Shown here one piece after another: positions 1 to 8,109 of a stretch of 64,000 nt of DNA (within the stretch, counting starts at the first letter, position 1; every line of letters begins with the position of its first letter). A program made the translations under genes and the position numbers. The notes under the pieces are model-generated. The model did no database searches, had not been told where the DNA came from, and saw only the letters and a list, made by a program, of their open reading frames with translations. The DNA is from Novosphingobium sp. 9 (GTDB taxonomy: Bacteria > Pseudomonadota > Alphaproteobacteria > Sphingomonadales > Sphingomonadaceae), in the NCBI RefSeq assembly GCF_025340265.1, contig NZ_CP022707.1, positions 868,501 through 932,500 on the forward strand. Reading direction: 5' to 3'.

Positions 1-496
1 GCTGCCAGTAGGCCTGCCCCTGATGGAAATAGTCGTGATGCGGCTTGTACTGCTGCCCCACCTGATAGCGCTGGCCCTGGATCATCTCCGAATGGGCATC
101 GTCGATCCCCATCAGCTCGGAAATGCGCGCCTCGATCCCCGCCGTCTGCTTGTCGCGCATCGAGAAGTAGTGCGTGAAGCTGGTGCGGAAGCCGTCAGGG
201 TTCGGCCCCTTGAACAAGGTGGAGGGCGTCGCCTCCTTGTCGATCGCGCGCACCAGCTTGCGGCATAGCGCCGGGTCGGCAAAGCCGGGCAGGGTGAACA
301 GGTCCGCGCCTGCACATATGACACGCTCGACGCCGGGCGTGCTCTCCAGCCGCGCCATGACCGTGCGCCCGACCTCGGCCAGTCGCTCGGGATCGGCGAA
401 CTGGGCGGTATCGTCGGTCATCGTGCGCGCCAGCCGGTGGAGCGGCCCGGACTTGTCGGACTGGAGCAGGGCGGAGAGGAACGGCAGCTTGGGCAT
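1..496 (-). CDS. 2OG-Fe(II) oxygenase (prolyl 4-hydroxylase-like), 3' part outside window
   Basis: The frame opens at an ATG whose first base is 496 and stays open for 165 residues to the window edge, so the C-terminal part is missing. Near the edge (residues 152-157) it reads PHHDYF. The H-x-D pair (His153, Asp155) matches the first two iron ligands of the prolyl-4-hydroxylase type of 2-oxoglutarate/Fe(II) dioxygenases, preceded by the RYQVGQQY stretch common in that family. The distal His and the 2OG-binding Arg would lie beyond base 1. No clear Shine-Dalgarno is visible before the ATG. The substrate cannot be predicted. Confidence 0.75.
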   Translation of the reverse strand, partial: MPKLPFLSALLQSDKSGPLHRLARTMTDDTAQFADPERLAEVGRTVMARLESTPGVERVICAGADLFTLPGFADPALCRKLVRAIDKEATPSTLFKGPNPDGFRTSFTHYFSMRDKQTAGIEARISELMGIDDAHSEMIQGQRYQVGQQYKPHHDYFHQGQAYWQ

Positions 497-552
497 CGGG
501 CCGCACTATAGCGGCTGGGCCGCGTTTGTCGCGGGTGTGTGTTTCCGGGTGT

Positions 553-658
553 CGTCATCCCCGCGTAGGCGGGATCCAGTTGCGCACTACATGTAATAAG
601 CCGCTACGACCGGGCCGACCGTGGTCCACTCTGGATCCCCGCCTGCGCGGGGATGACG
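553..658. repeat. REP-type palindrome pair in inverted orientation
   Basis: Two copies of a roughly 28-base palindromic unit (CGTCATCCCCGCG...GGGATCCAG) lie at 553-579 and, inverted, at 631-658, separated by about 50 bases. The same unit recurs as inverted pairs near 13.5, 16.2 and 43.6 kb and as a single copy at 6.3 kb. This pair fills most of the gene-free 497-819 interval; the rest holds only the acnA terminator. Confidence 0.8.
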
Positions 659-752
659 AAGGAGGGGGCTGTCGCGCGCGGCCTTCGTCAGGCTCAGGCT
701 GAGCGGGTATTTGGGAGAAAAAGGAGGGGACGCCAGCCTGCTCTTCCCCACA

Positions 753-790
753 AAAAAGCCCCGCCCGGCGTGTGCCGGACGGGGCTTTTT
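753..790 (-). terminator. Rho-independent terminator of acnA
   Basis: A GC-rich hairpin (AAAAAGCCCCG ... CGGGGCTTTTT) lies 30 bases past the acnA stop, with A and T tracts on both sides. It can act in either direction. On the minus strand it ends acnA transcription. Confidence 0.85.
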
Positions 791-819
791 CTGTTTCAGG
801 CCTTAGCGCTCGAAGCGGA

Positions 820-3492
820 TCAGGCCGCCAGCTTGCGCAGCACGTACTGCAGGATGCCGCCGTTCATGAAGTACTCGACTTCGTTGGCGGTATCGATGCG
901 GCACAGCGCGGTGAAGGTGAAGGTCGAGCCGTCCTTGCGGGTGACTTCGACTTCCACGTCCTGGCGCGGCTTGAGGCTGGCAACGCCCTTGATCGTGAAC
1001 GCGTCGTCGCCGGTCAGGCCAAGCGACTGGCGGGTGTCGCCGTCCTTGAACTGGAGCGGGAGCACGCCCATGCCGACCAGGTTTGAGCGGTGGATGCGCT
1101 CGAAGCTCTCGACGATGACGACGCGAACGCCCAGCAGGTTGGTGCCCTTGGCGGCCCAGTCACGCGACGAGCCGGTGCCGTATTCCTTGCCGGCCACGAC
1201 GACCAGCGGCGTGCCGTCGGCAGCGTGCTTCATCGCGGCATCGTACACGGCCATGGTCTCGCCGTTGTACGACGAGAAGCCGCCCTCGGTGCCGGGAACC
1301 ATCTCGTTCTTGATGCGGATGTTGGCGAAGGTGCCGCGCACCATGACGTCGTGGTGGCCACGGCGCGAACCGTAGGAGTTGAAGTCCGCCTTGGCGACCT
1401 GACGCTCCATCAGCCACTTGCCCGCCGGGCTGTCGGCCTTGATCGAACCGGCCGGCGAGATGTGGTCGGTGGTGACCGAGTCGGCCAGGATCAGCAGCGG
1501 CTTGGCGCCGATGATGTCCGAAACCGGTGCCGGGGTCATCTCCATGCCCTCGAAGTAAGGCGGGTTGGCGACGTAGGTCGACGCGGCCTTCCACGAGTAG
1601 GTTTCCGAACCGGTGACGTTGATCGCCTGCCAGTGCTCGTCACCCTTGTAGACGTCGGCGTAACGGGCCTGGAACATGGCGCGGTCGACGCAGGCGTTCA
1701 TCGTCTCGTTGACTTCGAGGTTGGTCGGCCAGATGTCCTTGAGGAACACGTCCACGCCGTCCTTGCTCACGCCGATCGGGGTGGTGGTGAAGTCTTCCAC
1801 CACAGTGCCCTTCAGCGCGTAGGCGACGACCAGCGGCGGCGAGGCCAGGAAGTTGGCGCGCACGTCCGGCGAGACGCGGCCTTCGAAGTTGCGGTTGCCC
1901 GAGATGACCGCCGAGGCGACGAGACCGTTCTCGTTGATCGCCTTGCTGATCGGCTCTGCGAGCGGACCCGAGTTGCCGATGCAGGTGGTGCAGCCGTAAC
2001 CGACGAGGTTGAAGCCGATGTTGTCGAGGTGCGACTGCAGACCGGCCTTGTTCAGGTAGTCGGTGACGACCTGCGAACCCGGTGCGAGCGAGGTCTTGAC
2101 CCAGGGCTTGGGCTTGAGGCCCAGCTCGTCGGCCTTCTTGGCGACGAGGCCTGCTGCCACCAGAACCGAGGGGTTCGAGGTGTTGGTGCAGCTGGTGATG
2201 GCCGCGATCATCACGTCACCGTCGGTGATCGAGAAGTCCTTGCCTTCGACCTGCACGGTCTTGGGCGCCTGCTTGTAGGTCTCGGCCATGTCCTTGTTGA
2301 ATACGTCGTCGACGTCGGTGAGGATCACCTTGTCCTGCGGGCGCTTGGGGCCTGCGAGGGTGGGGACGACGGTCGACAGGTCGAGTTCCAGCGTCGAGGT
2401 GAAGATCGGGTCGGCTGCGCCCGGCTCCATCCAGAAGCCCTGCTCCTTGGCATAGGCTTCGACGAGCGCGATCTGGTCTTCCTCGCGGCCGGTGAGGCGC
2501 AGGTAGTCCAGGGTCTTGTCGTCGATGCCGAAGAAGCCGCAGGTGGCGCCGTATTCCGGGGCCATGTTGGCGAGCGTCGCACGGTCGGCGAGGGTCAGCG
2601 AGGCGAGGCCCGGACCGAAGTATTCGACGAAGCGGCCGACCACGCCGTGCTTGCGCAGCATGGCGGTGCAGGTGAGCACGAGATCGGTGGCGGTGACGCC
2701 TTCCTTCAGCTCGCCCACGAACTTGAAGCCGACGACTTCGGGGATCAGCATCGAGACCGGCTGGCCGAGCATCGCGGCTTCCGCCTCGATGCCACCGACG
2801 CCCCAGCCCAGCACGCCGAGGCCATTGACCATGGTGGTGTGGCTGTCGGTGCCGACGCAGGTGTCGGGATAGGCGACCAGTTCACCGTTCTGGTCCTTGT
2901 CGGTCCACACGGTCTGGGCGATGTTTTCCAGGTTCACCTGGTGGCAGATGCCGGTGCCCGGCGGAACGGCGTAGAAGTTCGAGAGCGACTTGGAGCCCCA
3001 CTTGAGGAAGTCGTAGCGCTCCATGTTGCGCTGGTACTCGATCTCCATGTTCTCTTCGAACGCCTTGGGGTGTCCGAATTCGTCGACCATGACCGAGTGG
3101 TCGATCACCAGGTTCACGGGAACCTGCGGGTTGATCTTGCTGGTGTCGCCGCCGAGCGCCTTGATGCCGTCGCGCATCGCGGCAAGGTCGACCACGCAGG
3201 GAACGCCGGTGAAGTCCTGCAGAAGAACGCGGGCCGGGCGATACTGGATCTCGTCACCGGTGGTGGGGTTCTTCTGCCAGTCGGCGACGGCCTGAATGTG
3301 CTCGACTGCGACGGTGAAGCCGCCATCCTCGAAGCGGAGCAGGTTCTCAAGCAGCACCTTCATCGAGAAGGGAAGCCGCGAGACGTCGCCGATCTTTTCG
3401 GCAGCCTTCTTGAAGGAGTAGTAGGCGATCTGCTTGCCGCCGACTGTCATGGTGCTGCGGGTGCCGAGCGTATCCTGTCCGACCTGGGTCAT
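820..3492 (-). CDS. acnA: Aconitate hydratase A
   Basis: TCA-cycle enzyme that interconverts citrate and isocitrate through cis-aconitate, using a cytoplasmic [4Fe-4S] cluster. At 890 residues it has the normal size for the AcnA/IRP1-type family. The three cluster cysteines are visible: Cys435 in AITSCTNTS, and Cys501 and Cys504 in [12 protein letters not shown]. The C-terminal swivel domain follows a linker near residue 630. The gene stands alone, with a strong terminator downstream and 113 bases upstream before the next gene on the same strand. The antisense strand carries a 911-codon open frame that is only a high-GC shadow. Confidence 0.97.
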   Translation of the reverse strand: MTQVGQDTLGTRSTMTVGGKQIAYYSFKKAAEKIGDVSRLPFSMKVLLENLLRFEDGGFTVAVEHIQAVADWQKNPTTGDEIQYRPARVLLQDFTGVPCVVDLAAMRDGIKALGGDTSKINPQVPVNLVIDHSVMVDEFGHPKAFEENMEIEYQRNMERYDFLKWGSKSLSNFYAVPPGTGICHQVNLENIAQTVWTDKDQNGELVAYPDTCVGTDSHTTMVNGLGVLGWGVGGIEAEAAMLGQPVSMLIPEVVGFKFVGELKEGVTATDLVLTCTAMLRKHGVVGRFVEYFGPGLASLTLADRATLANMAPEYGATCGFFGIDDKTLDYLRLTGREEDQIALVEAYAKEQGFWMEPGAADPIFTSTLELDLSTVVPTLAGPKRPQDKVILTDVDDVFNKDMAETYKQAPKTVQVEGKDFSITDGDVMIAAITSCTNTSNPSVLVAAGLVAKKADELGLKPKPWVKTSLAPGSQVVTDYLNKAGLQSHLDNIGFNLVGYGCTTCIGNSGPLAEPISKAINENGLVASAVISGNRNFEGRVSPDVRANFLASPPLVVAYALKGTVVEDFTTTPIGVSKDGVDVFLKDIWPTNLEVNETMNACVDRAMFQARYADVYKGDEHWQAINVTGSETYSWKAASTYVANPPYFEGMEMTPAPVSDIIGAKPLLILADSVTTDHISPAGSIKADSPAGKWLMERQVAKADFNSYGSRRGHHDVMVRGTFANIRIKNEMVPGTEGGFSSYNGETMAVYDAAMKHAADGTPLVVVAGKEYGTGSSRDWAAKGTNLLGVRVVIVESFERIHRSNLVGMGVLPLQFKDGDTRQSLGLTGDDAFTIKGVASLKPRQDVEVEVTRKDGSTFTFTALCRIDTANEVEYFMNGGILQYVLRKLAA

Positions 3493-3605
3493 GGTGGGCT
3501 TTTTTCCCTTCTTGATTATGCCTGCCGCGACAGACCGGAAACCCCGGTTCCGTGCTGCACTGCGACAGGCGGATTCGTCGCCCCGCCGATGCGCGCTCCG
3601 GCGCC

Positions 3606-4553
3606 TCAGGTCAAGGGGGGCGCGTCGGGTGCAGAAGCGGGCGCGACCCCATCGTGGGACGGCTTGCCCCGTGTGCCCACCCAGCAGCCCAGCACGATCA
3701 GCACGGTTCCCGCGATCGTGAGGCTGTCCACCCGCTCATCGAACATCAGCCAGCCGAGCAGCGCGGCCCAGAGGAAAGCGGTATATTCGATGGGCACCAG
3801 AACCTGCGCTTCGGCACGGGCATAGCCCCATGACAAAAGCATCAGCGCGGCGGTTGCCAGAGCCGCTGCGGCGAGGATATCGGCCCATGTTCCGGGCTGC
3901 GGCATGGTCCAGAGAAATGGCGAGAAAACAAGGAAAATCAGGGTTACGCCAAGGTTCTGGAACAGCGCGACTTCCACCGGCCCCGCCACCAGCGCCTGCT
4001 TGCGCTGGACCGCCAGATTGGCGGCGTAAAAAGTTGCAGACAGAAGTATTGCGATCACGCCTTTCAGGCTCTCGACATCGGCATGACCGGTGCCGAGACG
4101 GCCCGAGGCGATCACGACCACGCCGAGGATTCCGAGCAGCGAGGCCCAGATCGCACGGGGGCGGATGCGCTCTCCCAGCATCGCAGCGGCAAAATAAAGT
4201 GCAAGGATAGGTGAGATAAATGAAATCGCCATGCCCTCGGCCATCGGCAGCCGGACGAGGCCGTAGAAGAACAGCGCGGCCATCGCGGATGTGAGAAGGG
4301 CGCGGAAGGCGTGGACGCGCAGCAGCACGGCCAGCGTGGGCATGGGGCGTCCGGCGGCCAGCCACAGTGGCAGGGTCAGCAATGTTCCCAGTATGTTACG
4401 GCCCAGAAGCGCGCTGTAGACACCCACCGCCAGCGAGGCGCTCTTGATCGCGGCGTCCATGCCGCTGAACGTCGCGATACCGGCGATCACGGCCAGAACC
4501 GCCGCCAGAGTGTGCGGCTGCGGGGCATGGAGGCGGGGGGCAGAGGCAGTCAT
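3606..4553 (-). CDS. DMT-superfamily (EamA-type) transporter
   Basis: Inner-membrane protein with about ten hydrophobic segments and the two-fold EamA repeat layout, with the halves joined near residue 145. It resembles the drug/metabolite transporter superfamily, whose members export amino acids, nucleosides or drugs. The substrate is unknown. I prefer the start MTASAPRLH at 4553 (315 aa), because the frame upstream to 4622 adds 23 residues unlike the usual short N-terminus. Neither start has a clear ribosome binding site. It lies upstream of acnA on the same strand and diverges from the L,D-transpeptidase across about 240 bases. Confidence 0.85.
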   Translation of the reverse strand: MTASAPRLHAPQPHTLAAVLAVIAGIATFSGMDAAIKSASLAVGVYSALLGRNILGTLLTLPLWLAAGRPMPTLAVLLRVHAFRALLTSAMAALFFYGLVRLPMAEGMAISFISPILALYFAAAMLGERIRPRAIWASLLGILGVVVIASGRLGTGHADVESLKGVIAILLSATFYAANLAVQRKQALVAGPVEVALFQNLGVTLIFLVFSPFLWTMPQPGTWADILAAAALATAALMLLSWGYARAEAQVLVPIEYTAFLWAALLGWLMFDERVDSLTIAGTVLIVLGCWVGTRGKPSHDGVAPASAPDAPPLT

Positions 4554-4795
4554 CGCCGTTGCGCATTGTCGGGGAGAGGCGGCGGCTGCAAGCGATTCCC
4601 GAGCCCGCTGCAAGCGATTCATCGCAAGGTCAGGACGAATGCTTGAAGATCACGGGCAAACGGGGCTAAGTCGGCCGCAACGGCGTCTTTTTACCGTGCG
4701 CCAAGGCTCTTGGCGGAGCGTATCTGGCGGGGGCGGGAACGCACCGCCGTCCGGGGCATTTTGACCCCATAACATTTGGGCAGGTTTCTTCGATA

Positions 4796-6307
4796 ATGGC
4801 AAATTTTGTTCGGGCAGTGCGGTGCGGTTCGCTGATGGCGGGGTCTGTTCTGGCCCGCAAGGTGATTCCCGCGCTGACCGTGACCGGTCTCGTGGCACAG
4901 CCGCTGGTGGCCGAGGCCGCGACTCAGCGCCAGCCGGCGGACCTCCTGCCCCAGCAGATGTCATCGCCCGAGCCGACCGCGACCGCCACGCCCAAGGCGA
5001 AGTCGGGCAGCGCGAAGGCCGCTCCGGCTGCGGTGGCGACGCCTGCTCCGATCGAGACCTCGAAGCCCGTGGTCCAGCCGCTTCCGGCACCGGGCACCCC
5101 GGAAAGCGCCAATGGTCAGATCGTGCCCGTGGTCGAGCCGGTGATGTCGTGGACGGTGGCGGACGCCAAGGCGCTGCTCAAGCTGATCCGCGGGATCGGT
5201 TCGGAAGGCCTGATCCCGGCGGATTACCAGCCCGATGCGCTCAACACCGCGATCATGGGCGGGGCGGGCGACGCGCTCGACCAGCAGGCGAGCCGCACCT
5301 TCGGCTGGCTGATCGAGGATCTGCGCGACGGGCGCACGCCGATGACCGATCGCGTGCAGTGGTTCGCGGTCGATCCTGATCAGGACACCACGCCGACCGA
5401 ACAGGTGATGGCGCAGGCGCTGTCCAGCCATGACATCGCCGGGGTGGTGAGCGAACTGGCGCCGACGATCCCCGACTACCAGATCCTCAAGGACGCGCTG
5501 GCCGCCACGCCCAAGGCGCAGGTCGCCAAGCGCGCGCTGATTCAGGCGAACATGGATCGCTGGCGCTGGCTCAAGCGCGATCTGGGTGACGTTTACCTCA
5601 TCACCAACATCCCCGAGTTCCAGCTGCGCCTGACGGTGAAGAACAACATCATCCGCACCTACAAGACGGTGGTGGGCAAGCCGGGACGCACCGCGACGCC
5701 GCAGCTGGCCGAGACGGTGACGGACGTGGTGTTCAACCCGACGTGGACAGTGCCGCAGTCGATCTCGAAGGGTGAAGGGCTCGCCGCCAAGGTTGCCGCC
5801 AATCCGAACTGGGCGAAGAACAACGGCTACAAGCTGGTCCAGAACGGCACCGGTCCGGCGTGGGTGGTGCAGCAGCCCGGCCCGAACAACGCGCTGGGCA
5901 TGATGAAGATCGACATGCCCAACCCGCACGCGATCTATCTCCACGACACGCCCGCCAAGTCCTACTTCAACGCCAAGGTCCGCGCGTTCAGCCACGGCTG
6001 CGTGCGTACCGAGCGCGCGGTGGAGCTGGGTATGACGATGGCGATCCTCGGGGCCCAGATGGACCCGGAAAAGGCGGCGGAGATCTCGCGCTCGGGCAAG
6101 TACACCAAGGTGAACATGACGCGCACCTTCCCGGTGTACCTTGTCTACTTCACCTATGCCCGCAACATCGACGGCACGCTGACGCAGTTCGACGACCTCT
6201 ACGGTCGCGACAAGCCGGTGCTCGACAGCTTCAAGGCGCCGCGCCAGCTCCACACTACCCAGCGCGCCAGCGACGAGGCGGTGATCAAGCTGGATAACCC
6301 GCTCTGA
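4796..6307 (+). CDS. L,D-transpeptidase, YcbB/LdtD-like
   Basis: Exported peptidoglycan enzyme expected to form 3-3 meso-diaminopimelate cross-links. The N-terminus has a cleavable signal-like segment ending near AEAATQ (about residue 41), then an Ala/Pro-rich linker. A scaffold domain runs from about 110 to 260. The YkuD catalytic domain follows, with the signature FSHGCVRTERA and catalytic Cys402. The 503-residue length suits the long YcbB-like class with a lid region inside the catalytic domain. It is monocistronic: a REP-type palindrome lies 31 bases past the stop and the next gene is convergent. A second, shorter L,D-transpeptidase lies at 49.4 kb. Confidence 0.93.
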   Translation: MANFVRAVRCGSLMAGSVLARKVIPALTVTGLVAQPLVAEAATQRQPADLLPQQMSSPEPTATATPKAKSGSAKAAPAAVATPAPIETSKPVVQPLPAPGTPESANGQIVPVVEPVMSWTVADAKALLKLIRGIGSEGLIPADYQPDALNTAIMGGAGDALDQQASRTFGWLIEDLRDGRTPMTDRVQWFAVDPDQDTTPTEQVMAQALSSHDIAGVVSELAPTIPDYQILKDALAATPKAQVAKRALIQANMDRWRWLKRDLGDVYLITNIPEFQLRLTVKNNIIRTYKTVVGKPGRTATPQLAETVTDVVFNPTWTVPQSISKGEGLAAKVAANPNWAKNNGYKLVQNGTGPAWVVQQPGPNNALGMMKIDMPNPHAIYLHDTPAKSYFNAKVRAFSHGCVRTERAVELGMTMAILGAQMDPEKAAEISRSGKYTKVNMTRTFPVYLVYFTYARNIDGTLTQFDDLYGRDKPVLDSFKAPRQLHTTQRASDEAVIKLDNPL

Positions 6308-6337
6308 TCAGGCAGTTACGATACAGATTCTATTCTT

Positions 6338-6365
6338 CGTCATTCCCGCGCAGGCGGGGATGACG
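6338..6365. repeat. Single REP-type palindrome (hybrid form)
   Basis: One 28-base element between convergent genes. It joins the left end of the unit (CGTCATTCCCGCG) directly to the right end of the opposite orientation (GGCGGGGATGACG), giving one near-perfect palindrome where other loci carry two inverted copies with a spacer. Confidence 0.75.
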
Positions 6366-6428
6366 AAAGGGAGGGCGGCGTTACAGTGCTGAACGCCGCC
6401 TTTGCCTTTTTCGGGGCGACGTATTCCC

Positions 6429-6464
6429 TCACTTCAGCAGCATCCATCACTTCAGCAGCATCCA
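6429..6464 (-). repeat. 18-bp tandem duplication across a stop codon
   Basis: Two perfect 18-base copies (6429-6446 and 6447-6464) are adjacent. On the minus strand each reads TGG ATG CTG CTG AAG TGA, so the last five codons and the stop of the glutaredoxin-MauE gene are repeated just after its own stop codon. Confidence 0.9.
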
Positions 6465-7220
6465 GAGGGCCATCGCCACCATCATCACGTTCTCGGTGAG
6501 CGAAACGAAGCCCAGCGGCACGTTCGAACTGCCGCCGACGCAGGCGCACTTCAGCTCGCGCTTCTGGATGTAGACGGCGTAGAACACCGAAACGGCGCCG
6601 ATGCCGCCGATCACCAGCGCGATGGGCGCGGCCACGAAGGTCAGCGCGCCCGAGATCATCAGCACCGCCGCCAGCGCCTCGGCAAAGGGATAGATCTTCG
6701 CATAGGGCACCCAGCGTCGCGCGAGCAGATCATAGCCCAGGAACATCGTCGAGAAGCTCTCGATATCCTGCAGCTTCTGCGTGGCGAGGATCGCCATGGA
6801 ATAGGCGATGAACCATTCGCCCGCGCGCATCGTCAGCAGCGCACCCGAAGTCGCCCAACTGGTCGCCAGCGCCATCAGCGCGGCCATCGCGAAGATGGCG
6901 AGGACCGGGCGGTAGCTGGTCGCCTTGGGATCGCGCACCGGTTTGCCCAGGAACCGGCGCAGGTCGTCATGACCGCCGATCCGCTCGCCGTTGATGAAGG
7001 TCTGCGGCGTGGTTTTCACGTCGTGCTCGCGCTTGAAGGCGTCCACCTCGTCGCGGTTGCGCAGCCAGTGGTCCTCGACCGCATAGCCCTGTTTTTCGAG
7101 CAGGTACTTCGCCCGCAGACCCCAGGGGCAGACGTGCTTGTCGAACACCATGCGATAGAGCCGGGCGACGGGCTTGCCCGAAGGCGCGGCTGAGGCGGGG
7201 GAAGTGGCAGCAGTGGTCAT
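6447..7220 (-). CDS. Glutaredoxin-MauE fusion membrane protein
   Basis: Two-part protein of 257 residues. Residues about 18-90 form a glutaredoxin fold: the active site reads VCPWG, a monothiol-like variant lacking the second Cys, followed by TTPQTFINGERIGG, the usual glutathione-binding stretch. Residues about 105-257 hold four hydrophobic segments of the MauE/DoxX type, with a CACVGG motif before the last helix. MauE-type domains are linked to disulphide delivery and redox maturation in the membrane. The start overlaps the csoR stop (ATGA), so the two are translationally coupled and probably controlled by the operator at 7521-7540. A role in thiol or copper homeostasis is inferred from that pairing. 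Confidence 0.88.
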   Translation of the reverse strand: MTTAATSPASAAPSGKPVARLYRMVFDKHVCPWGLRAKYLLEKQGYAVEDHWLRNRDEVDAFKREHDVKTTPQTFINGERIGGHDDLRRFLGKPVRDPKATSYRPVLAIFAMAALMALATSWATSGALLTMRAGEWFIAYSMAILATQKLQDIESFSTMFLGYDLLARRWVPYAKIYPFAEALAAVLMISGALTFVAAPIALVIGGIGAVSVFYAVYIQKRELKCACVGGSSNVPLGFVSLTENVMMVAMALWMLLK

Positions 7221-7489
7221 CGTTTCACCTTCTCGAACAGGTCGACGAGTTCCGCGAACTTGGCGGTCTGCGCCGCCGGATCGCCCGAAGCGATCGCCTC
7301 GGCCACGCAGTGCGCGGCATGTTCGCCCAGAATTTCGCTCTCGGCCTTGCCCAGCGCCGCCTTCACCGCCTGCAACTGGTGCAGCACGTCGATGCAGTAG
7401 CGCTGGTCGACCAGCATCTGCTGAAGCCCGCGCACCTGTCCCTCGATGCGTTTCAGCCGGTTGATGGTGCGGGTGCGGTCATGATGCAT
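7217..7489 (-). CDS. csoR: CsoR-type copper-sensing repressor
   Basis: All-helical repressor of the CsoR/RcnR/FrmR family (90 aa), with the family signature RLKRIEGQVRGLQ near the N-terminus. The Cu(I) ligands are all present in C-H-C form: Cys in RYCIDV, then His and Cys in EHAAHCV, with the second-shell Tyr before the first Cys. This points to Cu(I) sensing rather than persulphide (CstR) or formaldehyde (FrmR) sensing. I choose the start MHHDRTRT at 7489; an upstream in-frame start at 7555 would run through the operator. The stop overlaps the next gene by four bases. It probably represses its own operon and perhaps the divergent gene at 7582. Confidence 0.88.
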   Translation of the reverse strand: MHHDRTRTINRLKRIEGQVRGLQQMLVDQRYCIDVLHQLQAVKAALGKAESEILGEHAAHCVAEAIASGDPAAQTAKFAELVDLFEKVKR

Positions 7490-7520
7490 GATGAGAACTC
7501 GTCGTTTCACCGGGTTTTTA

Positions 7521-7540
7521 AAATACCCATGGGGGTATTT
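7521..7540. promoter_or_regulatory. CsoR-family operator
   Basis: Perfect 8-base inverted repeat AAATACCC / GGGTATTT around a 4-base ATGG spacer. The ATACCC...GGGTAT shape matches operators known for CsoR/CstR repressors. It lies 32 bases upstream of the csoR ATG and about 40 bases upstream of the divergent membrane-protein gene, so it can serve both. Confidence 0.7.
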
Positions 7541-7581
7541 GGGGAGGGGCCGCACAAGTTCAAGGCCTTTGCACAGCGGCG

Positions 7582-8073
7582 TTGCATGAAGTGTCGTCCG
7601 TCGGCAGAATGATATCGGGTGTGGTGGGGGCCGGAGTGGCGAATGTAACGACGGCGCTGCTGCTCGGCGCCACTTACGACGGCAGCGTGAAGCATTGCGT
7701 CATCAACTATGCGCTGGTGGCGGCGGGTGTCGGCCTTCACACGGTGCCGGAAGCATCGCCGGTCGATCAACGCGGGGGCTGGGTGCCGCTTGCCGTTGTT
7801 ATCGCCGTGTTGCAGGTGTCGCTCTGGCTGGTGATGAATGCCGCGGGCGTCTCGCTGGTATGGTCGGCCCTATATGGCCATGCCTTTGCCGGTACAGGTG
7901 GCCGTGGCAGGCCTTTGCGTCTGGCATTGTTGAGCGCCGGCGCGCTGGGCCTTGTCTATTACGCCGTCACCTTCCCGCCGGTGACGACGGTGGCGCACCT
8001 GCTGGCGGCGTTGATGGGGGCGGGCTGGTTCTGTGGCTGGCGGTCGATCGAGGGGCGCAAGCTGTCCGCCTGA
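7582..8073 (+). CDS. Uncharacterised membrane protein
   Basis: Open frame of 163 residues with GC-rich third codon positions typical of real genes here, and four hydrophobic stretches (about residues 12-28, 67-92, 108-124 and 130-150). I recognise no family. An alternative start is the in-frame ATG at 7609. It diverges from csoR across the CsoR-type operator, which suggests shared control, and it converges on recQ with a 36-base gap. A link to metal or redox handling is inferred from position only. Confidence 0.55.
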   Translation: MHEVSSVGRMISGVVGAGVANVTTALLLGATYDGSVKHCVINYALVAAGVGLHTVPEASPVDQRGGWVPLAVVIAVLQVSLWLVMNAAGVSLVWSALYGHAFAGTGGRGRPLRLALLSAGALGLVYYAVTFPPVTTVAHLLAALMGAGWFCGWRSIEGRKLSA

Positions 8074-8109
8074 CGGCGCCGGACCGCCTTCGCCAGTTCT
8101 CGCGGCCCC

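Noticed and set aside
1090..3825. 911-codon open frame antisense to acnA
   Set aside because: High-GC shadow of a fully conserved aconitase; composition is repetitive Gly/Val/Arg/His and matches no family.
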